Source: JAAFHN01 sp031421855 (GTDB lineage Bacteria; Pseudomonadota; Gammaproteobacteria; Burkholderiales; Burkholderiaceae_C). From it: a stretch of 6,825 nt of DNA. A program made the translations under genes and the position numbers. Shown piece by piece: positions 1 to 4,931 of the stretch; position 1 is the stretch's first letter; every line of letters starts with the position of its first letter. The notes below the pieces were generated by a model, which made no database searches, was not told the origin of the DNA, and worked only from the letters and a program-made list of their open reading frames with translations. Location: the NCBI GenBank assembly GCA_031421855.1, contig JANOPN010000138.1:1-6825 (forward strand). Reading direction: 5' to 3'.

Positions 1-461
1 AGTGACGGCAGCTCTGCTTCTGACCACTCTGTGCCTTGTGGCTGAGCGAGTTCAATCGTGAAGTCTCGCTCCAACTCGCCTCCACCCTTTGCTTCATAGC
101 ACTTGAGTGCCACATATGCGAAGGCCTCCAATTCGAAATAGTCTAAGCTTGGCACATCAGCTAGGTCGTCGGGATTGGCAATGGCTTTTTCGAACTGGCC
201 TTTTCCCTCAGAGATCAGCCAATGGCAGAAGTACCGAAAACCGTCATCTGAGCAGCCGCCATTCATGAGATAGGCCGCACCCCAGAGATCCCACCGGTGC
301 GCGCGGTGGATCATTTCGTCGTATTTCTTCTGGAAACCTTCAACCTCGGGCATCGAAAGTTGATTCAGCTTTTCGCCGAGGTGTGAGACGCGGGCTTCTA
401 TATCTGCACCTGCCTGCTTGCGCGCGGCCTCAACAATGGCCCAGAACTGTTCGTCGTTCAT
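1..461 (-). CDS. DUF4240 domain protein, cassette 4 (C-terminus cut by window edge)
   Basis: Open minus-strand frame running off the left edge; about 153 residues are visible. The start begins MNDEQFWAIVEAAR and the core reads WDLWGAAYLMNGGCSDDGF, then YFCHWLISEGKGQFEKA. This is the hallmark of DUF4240 proteins, whose biochemical role is unknown. The ATG at 461 is chosen because AGGAGC lies about 9 nt upstream and a DUF4240 N-terminus follows at once. It begins 24 nt inside the cassette boundary set by the attC R' box at 479-485, so this is the fourth cassette of the array. No own promoter is obvious, so expression may depend on upstream cassettes or on Pc. Its attC lies outside the window. 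Family assignment is secure; function is not known. Confidence 0.85.
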   Translation of the reverse strand, partial: MNDEQFWAIVEAARKQAGADIEARVSHLGEKLNQLSMPEVEGFQKKYDEMIHRAHRWDLWGAAYLMNGGCSDDGFRYFCHWLISEGKGQFEKAIANPDDLADVPSLDYFELEAFAYVALKCYEAKGGGELERDFTIELAQPQGTEWSEAELPS

Positions 462-478
462 GCATACGCTCCTGTGAG

Positions 479-610
479 GCCTAACGTTCGAGCTAAGCTG
501 GCACCGACGGGGTGGTGCGCTGGACAGCAAGCGCAAAATGGGCCGAAGGCCCAGCGCTTGATGGCCAGCGTGCCACGCCGTTGGGGCTCAGCTTGAGCGA
601 GTGGTTAGGC
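479..610 (-). other. attC site of cassette 3 (132 bp)
   Basis: On the minus strand the R'' box GCCTAAC (610-604) and R' box GTTAGGC (485-479) are exact complements and match RYYYAAC/GTTRRRY. The flanks extend the imperfect inverted repeat: CTCAAGCTGAGCCCCAACGG on one arm matches GAGCTAAGCTGGCACCGACGG on the other (complement sense) at most positions. Long variable central part. Recombination is expected between G485 and T484. The stop codon of the 56-aa ORF lies in R''. Confidence 0.9.
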
Positions 611-775
611 CTCGCTGCGCGGCGGCCGCTTACATACAACAGATGTCGTTGATGCCCTGGCCGTAGCGGGCGGTGCGAGCTGCCTTCCTTGGCGCAATGC
701 CGATTCAGGGCTGGTCTTGGCGGCCCACTCATCGTCGGTTTCTTGGATGCTGGCTCGCAGCACGCTCGTTGCCAT
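605..775 (-). CDS. possible 56-aa overlapping cassette ORF
   Basis: Minus-strand frame starting ATG at 775 (MATSVLRASIQETDDEWAAK, continuing TSPESALRQGRQLAPP). It ends with TAA inside the R'' box GCCTAAC of the cassette's attC. It overlaps the end of the 81-aa gene by 47 nt in another frame. The composition looks like a real soluble protein, with an acidic stretch IQETDDEW at residues 10-17, and a stop in R'' is what cassette genes usually show. Against it, no Shine-Dalgarno precedes the ATG, the overlap is large, and a stop in R'' occurs by chance in one frame of three. I do not recognise a domain. Alternatively this frame is spacer DNA in a long cassette. Confidence 0.4.
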   Translation of the reverse strand: MATSVLRASIQETDDEWAAKTSPESALRQGRQLAPPATARASTTSVVCKRPPRSEA

Positions 776-974
776 GCTTGTAGTTGCCGGTGACCCGAGC
801 CATCAGCTGCTGGGCCACGGCGCTGCCTTCCTCTTGGGCTTCTTGCTTGACGTCATCGGCCTCGCTGCCCCGTAGAGTTGATGCCAAGCGCCCGAGATGA
901 AATATCTCGACATCGCCGTTCTTACGAACTCGGTACGTGAAGCCGAGATCATGGGTTTCCGCGGGTTCTTGCAT
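729..974 (-). CDS. conserved integron cassette protein, 81 aa, cassette 3
   Basis: The ORF beginning MQEPAETHDLGFTYRVRKNG has the look of a protein found repeatedly in integron cassettes: an N-terminal FTYRVRKNGDVEIFHLGRLA segment, then an acidic helix, a QQLMARVTGNYKHGN segment and a basic tail HPRNRR. Function unknown. The frame is open further upstream to 1064, but that part runs across attC 1016-1102. I therefore take the first internal ATG at 974, 47 nt inside the cassette. There is no clear Shine-Dalgarno (CTACTGACCAGA precedes it). It is followed by an overlapping 56-aa ORF and by attC. No signal peptide or membrane segment. Small, charged, cytosolic. I recall the family from memory only and have not checked it. 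Confidence 0.75.
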   Translation of the reverse strand: MQEPAETHDLGFTYRVRKNGDVEIFHLGRLASTLRGSEADDVKQEAQEEGSAVAQQLMARVTGNYKHGNERAASQHPRNRR

Positions 975-1015
975 TCTGGTCAGTAGCAGCGCGCTGAAAA
1001 AGGGTGTTGTGCGAG

Positions 1016-1102
1016 GCCTAACGTTGCCGCTGTCCGGCACGCAGCCAGTGCCGCGAAGCGGCATTGTGGTGCTGCGTGTCCGCGACGAGCAACCTGTTAG
1101 CC
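1016..1102 (-). other. attC site of cassette 2 (87 bp)
   Basis: Minus strand: R'' GGCTAAC (1102-1096) and R' GTTAGGC (1022-1016), with an internal imperfect inverted repeat around the central ACCACAATGCCGCTTCGCGG. The toxin gene ends with TAA within R''. The cassette 2/3 junction is expected between G1022 and T1021. Confidence 0.9.
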
Positions 1103-1354
1103 GATGAGCTTGTCATACTCACCATGCGTCCCGACCCAAAACCAATGTACGCCGCCTGGCACGGGGAGGCCAAGTGCACGGCAATAGAGACCGACGCGAA
1201 CGCTATGGAATCGACCACTTGCAACAGTCTTGAAATGCAACGATGGATGACTTGGATCGGCCTTGAGCTGCGCGAAATTTCGGTGCGCTACGGTTTGAAT
1301 TTCAACGGGCAATGCGTCGAGGCACCGCCAAAACTGCTTTGATGCGGTGTGCAT
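1097..1354 (-). CDS. RelE/ParE-family toxin, cassette 2
   Basis: An 85-aa basic protein starting MHTASKQFWRCLDALP. It has the family layout: an N-terminal helix with ALPVEIQTVAHRNFAQLKAD, then HPSLHFKTV, SVRVGLYCRALGL and a C-terminal WFWVGTHGEYDKLIG. RelE/ParE-fold toxins inhibit growth either by mRNA cleavage on the ribosome or by gyrase poisoning; which applies here cannot be read from the sequence. ATG 1354 is preferred over an in-frame TTG at 1363 that would overlap the antitoxin stop. Either start puts it immediately after the antitoxin gene, so the two are translationally coupled. The stop TAA lies in the attC R'' box. Such pairs are common in large integrons, where they discourage loss of the cassette array. 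No frameshift or truncation seen. Confidence 0.85.
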   Translation of the reverse strand: MHTASKQFWRCLDALPVEIQTVAHRNFAQLKADPSHPSLHFKTVASGRFHSVRVGLYCRALGLPVPGGVHWFWVGTHGEYDKLIG

Positions 1355-1359
1355 CAAAC

Positions 1360-1560
1360 TCAAAGTTGCCTCGCCGAACCGGCACGATAGTCGGCAAGCG
1401 CCTCCGCTGCCAACTGGTCAAGCTTGCCTGAGGTTGCATCCTGTTCGATTTGCCTATCCCAGGCGTTGCCATCGAAATCAGCGAACCACCGCCGGAACTC
1501 GGCTAGCTCCACAGGAGGTAGCGACTCCACAGCATTCTCGATTGACTTCACGTTTCCCAT
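1360..1560 (-). CDS. antitoxin of the RelE/ParE pair, cassette 2
   Basis: A 66-aa acidic protein starting MGNVKSIENAVESLPPVELA. It contains the segment FRRWFADFDGNAWDRQIEQD, then a C-terminal DQLAAEALADYRAG helix. This arrangement is typical of the small antitoxins paired with cassette-borne RelE/ParE toxins; the acidic C-terminal part normally wraps the toxin. The start at 1560 has GGAG 8 nt upstream and is preferred over the longer frame to 1617, whose extra residues read from the cassette leader. The gene order is antitoxin then toxin, separated by 5 nt, as in relBE-type operons. It probably autoregulates with the toxin, though no operator was identified. The leader 1561-1634 may carry its own promoter. 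Confidence 0.8.
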   Translation of the reverse strand: MGNVKSIENAVESLPPVELAEFRRWFADFDGNAWDRQIEQDATSGKLDQLAAEALADYRAGSARQL

Positions 1561-1628
1561 GTTTCCGCTCCTGTTGCGCCGCAATTCCTGAAGTATGCAG
1601 CAAGTCAAGGCCCGCACGCTTTCTTGTC

Positions 1629-1685
1629 GGCTAACGTGAAGTTGTGCGGCGAGCGGAGCGAGTCAGAACGAACGTCATGTTAAAC
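1629..1685 (-). other. attC site of cassette 1 (57 bp, short type)
   Basis: Minus strand: R'' GTTTAAC (1685-1679) and R' GTTAGCC (1635-1629). The arms ATGACGTT and AACTTCACG pair with an unpaired base, as attC hairpins do, around a GC-rich centre. The TAA stop of the 101-aa cassette gene lies in R''. The cassette 1/2 junction is expected between G1635 and T1634. Confidence 0.9.
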
Positions 1686-1985
1686 ATTTGCCTCACCTAT
1701 TGAAGCGGTGATTTCTTGTCGCACTGAATCGGGGACGCTTTTCCAAACGGTGGCTGCCGACAAAACCAACTCATAGCCTTGTTCTTTTGTCGAGGAAATG
1801 ATTTGTTGGAACCACCGCCCGTAGCTCCATTCCTTTGGAATCGGTGAAAACAAGAACTTTCCGCCCGCATCCCATCCAACTTCCATTGCTTCTCGATAGA
1901 TGTATGGAAAGGTCGCAGACAGTGGAGTCACGCAAAGCCGCCCCTGGCCATCAATCGTAATGGCGGCAACTTCATCTTTAACCAT
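1680..1985 (-). CDS. integron cassette protein, 101 aa, first cassette
   Basis: The protein begins MVKDEVAAITIDGQGRLCV and continues with FPYIYREAMEVGWD, FLFSPIPKEWSYGRWFQQI and a C-terminal helix with VRQEITASIGEANV. It looks soluble and mixed alpha/beta. I recall similar proteins in integron cassettes but cannot name a function; an immunity-like or stress role would be guesswork. ATG 1985 lies 7 nt after the attI core site GTTAAAC, so the coding sequence starts at the cassette edge. No Shine-Dalgarno fits in the cassette. The frame stays open upstream into attI as far as ATG 2075 and beyond it to 2174, so a fusion to attI-encoded residues is possible (see findings). The stop lies in attC R''. 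As first cassette it should be the best expressed and most recently acquired. Confidence 0.8.
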   Translation of the reverse strand: MVKDEVAAITIDGQGRLCVTPLSATFPYIYREAMEVGWDAGGKFLFSPIPKEWSYGRWFQQIISSTKEQGYELVLSAATVWKSVPDSVRQEITASIGEANV

Positions 1986-1991
1986 GAGGAT

Positions 1992-2075
1992 GTTTAACGT
2001 AATGTCCCCCGCAAAACCTGCGAAATATTCTGGGCGTTGCGGTTGATATGGTTCATGAAAGCGATCATAAGCCAT
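1992..2075 (-). other. attI recombination site (right limit approximate)
   Basis: The minus-strand core GTTAAAC (1998-1992) matches GTTRRRY and lies between intI and the first cassette gene, where attI is expected. Cassette insertion is expected between G1998 and T1997. The stretch from 1999 to about 2075 is the probable IntI-binding part; I could not resolve individual weak binding sites. An in-frame ATG at 2075 opens into cassette 1. The right limit is estimated from the usual size of attI sites. Confidence 0.7.
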
Positions 2076-2099
2076 TGATAGAAATGAGAAATTTTGGTT

Positions 2100-2126
2100 T
2101 TTACTGTATTTAAATACAGTTATAAT
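2100..2126 (+). promoter_or_regulatory. intI promoter
   Basis: TATAAT at 2121-2126 is a perfect -10 hexamer. A weak -35, TTTACT, sits at 2100-2105 with 15 bp spacing. The ATG at 2134 begins 8 nt after the -10 box ends, so transcription should start at or next to the start codon. Confidence 0.6.
2103..2120. promoter_or_regulatory. LexA box (SOS operator) upstream of intI
   Basis: ACTGTATTTAAATACAGT is a perfect 18-bp palindrome containing CTGT-N8-ACAG, the LexA consensus. It ends immediately before the -10 box of intI, so bound LexA would block the integrase promoter. SOS control of integron integrases through such a box is well established. The palindrome also lies upstream of the divergent attI/cassette side and could affect transcription leftward. 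Confidence 0.9.
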
Positions 2127-2133
2127 TGAAATC

Positions 2134-3165
2134 ATGAAACCCAGCAGGTCAGCAGGCGCCCCCATCCCCCTCAAATCAACCCGATTGTTGGATCAAGTTC
2201 GAGAGCGCATTCGTTACCTGCATTACAGCCTGAGCACCGAGACCACCTACGTGCATTGGGTGAAGTTTTTCGTGCGCTGGCATGGGCGCTGCAACGGGAG
2301 CACGGGGGTGATGCGCCACCCGCGCGACATGGGCGCGCGCGAGGTGGAGGCTTTTTTGACCATGCTGGCGGTTGAACGCAAAGTATCCGCCTCCACCCAC
2401 AACCAAGCTTTGAGCGCGATTTTGTTTTTGTACCGCGAGGTGCTGGCCGTCAAGCTGCCGTGGCTGGACGACATTGGTCGGCCCCAGCAAAAGCGGCGCA
2501 TTCCGAGCGTGCTCACGCACAACGAAGTGGCGGGCCTGCTGTCGCAGATGCAAGGGGAGCCGGCACTGCTGGCCCGGTTGCTGTATGGCACAGGCATGCG
2601 GTTGATGGAGGGCCTGCGTTTGCGCATCAAAGACGTTGACTTTGACCGTCACGTCATCATCGTGCGGGAGGCTAAGGGCGGCAAAGACCGGGTGGTGATG
2701 TTGCCGCGTTCGTTGGTGCCCGCTTTGCGTACCCAGCTGCTGGCAGCGCGTGCGCAGTGGGAAGTCGACCGGCAAGCCCAGCGCGGAGGTGTTGAAGTGC
2801 CGCATGCATTGGATGCCAAGTACCCCAAGGTGGGCTACACATGGGGCTGGTTCTGGCTGTTTCCGTCGCCCACGTTGTCGGTTGACCCGCGCAGTGGCGT
2901 TGAGCGGCGGCACCACCTGTATGAAGAACGGTTGCAGCGCGCGATCAAAAAGGCAGTTCCTTTGGCGGGCATTGTCAAACCCGTCTCCGTGCACACCTTG
3001 CGCCACAGCTTTGCCACCCATTTGCTTCAGGCGGGCACCGACATTCGCACCGTGCAGGAGCTGCTGGGCCACAGCGATGTGTCCACCACCATGATTTACA
3101 CGCATGTGCTGAAGGTGGCAGCAGGAGGCGCGACCAGCCCACTTGATGCGCTGATGGTGGTTTGA
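2134..3165 (+). CDS. intI: integron integrase IntI (tyrosine recombinase)
   Basis: A 343-aa site-specific recombinase that inserts cassettes at attI and excises them at attC in folded single-stranded form. The N-terminal SAM-like domain spans roughly residues 15-115 (LLDQVRERIRYLHYS). The catalytic domain has box I YGTGMRLMEGLRL with R156, the beta-hairpin lysine in KGGKDR (K184), H287 and R290 in HTLRHSFATHLL, H313 in LLGHSDVSTT and nucleophile Y322 in MIYTHV. Each lies exactly 10 residues beyond its IntI1 counterpart (R146, H277, R280, H303, Y312). The integron-specific patch is present at about 227-265 (ALDAKYPKVG, WFWLFPS, VDPRSGVERRHHLYE). Relative to IntI1 there is a net insertion of about 8 residues at 52-60 (RCNGSTGVM) in the N-terminal domain. 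Start at ATG 2134 fits the family N-terminus. No Shine-Dalgarno; the promoter abuts the ATG. The gene looks intact and is probably LexA-repressed. Confidence 0.97.
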   Translation: MKPSRSAGAPIPLKSTRLLDQVRERIRYLHYSLSTETTYVHWVKFFVRWHGRCNGSTGVMRHPRDMGAREVEAFLTMLAVERKVSASTHNQALSAILFLYREVLAVKLPWLDDIGRPQQKRRIPSVLTHNEVAGLLSQMQGEPALLARLLYGTGMRLMEGLRLRIKDVDFDRHVIIVREAKGGKDRVVMLPRSLVPALRTQLLAARAQWEVDRQAQRGGVEVPHALDAKYPKVGYTWGWFWLFPSPTLSVDPRSGVERRHHLYEERLQRAIKKAVPLAGIVKPVSVHTLRHSFATHLLQAGTDIRTVQELLGHSDVSTTMIYTHVLKVAAGGATSPLDALMVV

Positions 3166-3546
3166 TGATTTCACAATCACAACACTATAAAATAAATAGC
3201 AAACTATTGAGTAAATACAGGGCTAATCGTGCTGTTTGATTGTTGCAAAACGGGGTCGGTCCCAAAATCTGAAGGCTAGTAAACACCCGAGAGCCCGCGA
3301 ATTCTTGAAGCTTCACACGCCATTTGAATCAACTTCTGGTCTCACATCAATAGTGATAGCAACAAACCCAATGAATCCGGTGACCAAGTGCCAAAAAGTC
3401 ATCAAATTGATGCGTCATGAACGAATTGAAGCTGTTTTTGACTCAATCCGTGAAGTTGCCAAAACTCAGCGGCAAGTCAGCCATGTCTTCGCCGGGGTTT
3501 TGCGGGCAAGTCTTGCGTGACGACAAATCGCAGCGTGGCTCCAGTC
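3166..3546. other. intergenic region after intI; no convincing gene
   Basis: AT-richer than its surroundings. It holds a short inverted repeat AATAG-CAAA-CTATT just after intI, with no T-tract, so it is not a clear terminator. It also holds a 44-bp partial copy of repeat 1 (3354-3397). A + strand frame at 3236-3520 starts with TTG without a ribosome site, crosses the repeat and matches nothing I know. Confidence 0.5.
3354..3397. repeat. repeat 1, copy A (44-bp end only)
   Basis: The sequence TGATAGCAACAAACCCAATG and the following GTGACCAAGTGCCAAAAA match the right ends of the copies at 4505-4633 and 6523-6652 almost exactly. The left 85 bp of the repeat are missing here. Confidence 0.85.
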
Positions 3547-3609
3547 ACGGCAAGACCTCTTCCGATTGAATTCCCTGATGGGATGGTCCACGTCACATCG
3601 CGCGCCGAT
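3547..3609 (+). pseudogene. N-terminal fragment of a REP-associated (RAYT/IS200-like) transposase
   Basis: The frame translates as TARPLPIEFPDG followed by MVHVTSRADR. This corresponds to the conserved start of REP-associated tyrosine transposases (usual form MARPLRIEFPG..YHVTSRG). The initiating codon is ACG (3547-3549) where ATG is expected, and homology stops at about 3600, where repeat 2 begins; a TGA follows at 3634. RAYTs are HUH-type DNA transposases that mobilise REP hairpins, and the catalytic HUH and tyrosine motifs are absent here. It is a dead remnant, probably broken by whatever placed repeat 2 here. Only about 20 residues support it, but the signature is distinctive. Confidence 0.6.
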
Positions 3610-3734
3610 CGACTTGGGCGATGCCGATCGTGAGGGCCGGCTTTTGTAGCTCGGCCAAGTTTGTGTGCGCTTTGAATGGCTTTGCTAGGCCAATTGCCAC
3701 ATCAATAATCGATGCATTCGGCATTCGGCATTCA
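3599..3734. repeat. repeat 2, copy A, with GCATTCG heptamers
   Basis: Shares a 32-bp near-identical core (CGCGCGCCGATCGACTTGGG and the following GATGCCGATCG) with 4768-4917. After it come patches such as GTTTGTG, GCGCT, TTGCTA and CGATGCATT in the same order. It ends in three tandem heptamers GCATTCG, GCATTCG, GCATTCA (3714-3734). On the minus strand the shared part reads as an open frame containing IGIAQVDRRA in both copies. Confidence 0.8.
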
Positions 3735-3822
3735 ACACGCCACAGACAGCCGCACAGAGGCGCTACGCAATTGAGAGAGTGTGCGAATGCAAGACCCCGC
3801 TGATGCGCGTGACGGGTAACTG

Positions 3823-3837
3823 AAAGGCGCAGCCTTT
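3823..3837. terminator. short hairpin, possible weak terminator
   Basis: AAAGGC-GCA-GCCTTT forms a 6-bp stem with a 3-nt loop and a short T run (+ strand) downstream of the SnoaL-like fragment. The stem is short and the U-tract brief, so it is weak. Confidence 0.3.
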
Positions 3838-3865
3838 TGGGCATCCCTCGAGGAAGGGTTATGCG

Positions 3866-4021
3866 TCACTTTGCTCGCTTTGCAGCTTTGGCATTGTCGG
3901 CTTCCTGCTCCATGAGCGGCACAGCCCATACGTCGTTGGCGTGCTGTGTATCCAGGTACTCCCTGACACACAGGATCTTTCCATCCCTGAAATTCATGAG
4001 CATGTGGTACCCGACATGTCG
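3866..4021 (-). pseudogene. C-terminal fragment of a SnoaL/NTF2-like protein
   Basis: About 51 codons are open on the minus strand. They read YHMLMNFRDGKILCVREYLD followed by TQHANDVWAVPLMEQE and a lysine/alanine-rich tail before TGA (3866-3868). The pattern F-x-DGKI-x3-REYxDT is typical of the last strands of the SnoaL-like/ketosteroid-isomerase cone fold (NTF2 superfamily). An in-frame stop at 4022-4024 and the terminator of the neighbouring gene at 4041-4066 leave no room for the roughly 90 missing N-terminal residues. I therefore read this as a truncated relic. The right break is somewhere near 4020. The fold assignment is inferred from this motif alone. Confidence 0.6.
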
Positions 4022-4040
4022 TCACGGAACACGTCACCAC

Positions 4041-4066
4041 AAAAAACCCCGCACGGGGCGGGGCTT
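4041..4066 (-). terminator. rho-independent terminator
   Basis: On the minus strand a GC stem CCCCGC / GCGGGG with a 5-nt loop, extended by AAG/TTT pairs (one G-T wobble), is followed by six T. It lies about 60 nt after the stop of the small secreted-protein gene and should end its transcript. Confidence 0.85.
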
Positions 4067-4128
4067 CAGGCAACTTCCATTTGCCCGTAGTCAATTGGAA
4101 GTCTGTGTACTGGCGGAAGCGGCGGTGG

Positions 4129-4386
4129 TTATGCAGGGCAGCGCAACCACACGCCTGTAGAAGAACCGGCCGGGGCGCCAACAGTGCCTTCACGCCAGGT
4201 CCCCTTGACAGGCCGGACACCATTCGCGGCGGTGACGCACAACAGGCCTGCTTCAGAGTTAGGTAGGACGCCTCCGATGGATCCGTTCACTGAGGTGATG
4301 CGGGCGTACGCAGCAAAAGTGCCGCCCAGCAGAACGCTGCCGGAGATAAATCCAGCGGCAAAGATGGCAATGGGGGATAGCTTCAT
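4129..4386 (-). CDS. small predicted secreted or membrane-anchored protein, 85 aa
   Basis: Begins MKLSPIAIFAAGFISGSVLL: a positive N-terminus, then a hydrophobic segment over residues 5-27 and a possible signal peptidase site after AAYA (residues 25-28). The mature part of about 57 residues is Gly/Thr/Val-rich with only two cysteines (C50, C83), which could form a disulfide if exported. The start at 4386 has GAGGAA 8 nt upstream, a good ribosome site. It is a monocistronic unit closed by the terminator at 4041-4066. I recognise no domain. The composition resembles small phage-like or periplasmic hypothetical proteins, but I do not claim more. No attC follows it. Confidence 0.75.
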   Translation of the reverse strand: MKLSPIAIFAAGFISGSVLLGGTFAAYARITSVNGSIGGVLPNSEAGLLCVTAANGVRPVKGTWREGTVGAPAGSSTGVWLRCPA

Positions 4387-4504
4387 GGGTGTTCCTCGCT
4401 AAAAATGGTTCAGTGCTTCTATCACAGGGCAGAGCACCCGACCTGGCCGCGAACACAATACATCGCGCAACGACCTTGAAGATGTGGTCAAAGTCCGAAG
4501 ATGA

Positions 4505-4633
4505 GGCCTAAAATTTGAAGGGCAGTGGATACAAAGTCCTGTTTTTCGTCGATAGATTGGTGCCCGAATGACTCTGGAACCATCCAAAATTGATAGCAAC
4601 AAACCCAATGAATCCGTTGACCAAGTGCCAAAA
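4505..4633. repeat. repeat 1, copy B (129 bp)
   Basis: Aligns end to end with 6523-6652 at roughly 80 percent identity by eye, from GGCCTAAAATTTGAAG to CAAGTGCCAAAA. The central CGTCGATAGATTGGTG is common to both. The right 44 bp recur at 3354-3397. Confidence 0.85.
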
Positions 4634-4767
4634 GACCACTTAAAACCCCCAAAAACCCTCTTCTGGGCTCTGTAGCGCCCTCAGCGCCTCTGGGTTGAAC
4701 TGCCCCCTGCACCACCAAACAACCGGCATCCGCCAATCGGCAAGGGGCTGGCATTGACCTGTATTGC

Positions 4768-4917
4768 CGCGCGCCGATCGACTTGGGCGATGCCGATCGC
4801 AAGGGCTGGCTCTTTTTGCTCGGTCAAGTTTGTGAGCGCTGCGATTGAGGTTGCTATGCCCATTGCCTGATGGATGATGGATGATGGATGATGGATGGTC
4901 GATGCATTTGGCATTCT
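4768..4917. repeat. repeat 2, copy B, with GATGGAT heptamers
   Basis: Second copy of the element at 3599-3734, with the same 32-bp core at its left end. It carries four perfect tandem heptamers GATGGAT (4869-4896) and then GCATTTG/GCATTCT, matching the heptamers of copy A. Confidence 0.8.
4869..4896. repeat. (GATGGAT)x4 tandem repeat
   Basis: Four perfect copies of a 7-bp unit, a candidate variable-number locus. A 7-bp unit shifts the reading frame with every gain or loss. Confidence 0.9.
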
Positions 4918-4931
4918 GGGGCAGTACATGC

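Larger units (their letters stand above)
1..3165. mobile_element. integron: intI, attI and four cassettes (left end open)
   Basis: intI is divergent from a run of minus-strand cassettes separated by attC sites. Junctions by R' cleavage: attI/C1 at 1998/1997, C1/C2 at 1635/1634, C2/C3 at 1022/1021, C3/C4 at 485/484. The attC sites differ in length and sequence (57, 87 and 132 bp), unlike the uniform arrays of Vibrio superintegrons. No transposon or 3'-conserved segment (qacE, sul1) is visible, so this is more likely a sedentary chromosomal integron or environmental integron than a class 1 element. The left end of the array lies outside the window. Confidence 0.85.
4387..4931. other. 545-bp repeat-rich region without a gene
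   Basis: Contains repeat 1 copy B (4505-4633), about 135 bp of unassigned sequence, then repeat 2 copy B with a heptamer tandem array (4768-4917). Minus-strand frames cross it but have no ribosome sites and show only short stretches of conservation with the other repeat copies. Confidence 0.6.

Noticed and set aside
493..732. 79-aa minus ORF with an ATGA overlap after the cassette 3 gene
   Set aside because: Its second half is a translation of the attC site; the alternative frame ending in R'' looks more protein-like.
2125..2200. Cassette promoter Pc on the minus strand near intI
   Set aside because: Only weak candidates (such as TTTCAA-17-TACAGT within the LexA palindrome region) were found, so none is annotated.
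2176..3180. 334-aa minus-strand ORF opposite intI
   Set aside because: Shadow of the intI frame; its product has low-complexity His/Gln/Ala composition and no domain signature.
3236..3520. 94-aa + strand ORF after intI
   Set aside because: TTG start without a ribosome site, runs through repeat 1 copy A, and no recognisable family.
3814..3864. GGGTAAC ... GTTATGC as an attC downstream of the SnoaL-like fragment
   Set aside because: The boxes match the core consensus poorly, the inner arms do not pair as L boxes, and the neighbouring stop codon is not in R''.
4505..4622. Repeat 1 copy B as a decayed attC (GCCTAAA ... GTTGACC)
   Set aside because: The ends resemble R boxes, but the R' G is lost and the flanks do not form L-box pairing. 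The other copies (GGTGACC, GGCGACC) do not keep GTT.
4869..4896. CRISPR-like array
   Set aside because: The repeats are contiguous 7-bp units without spacers, a simple tandem repeat.
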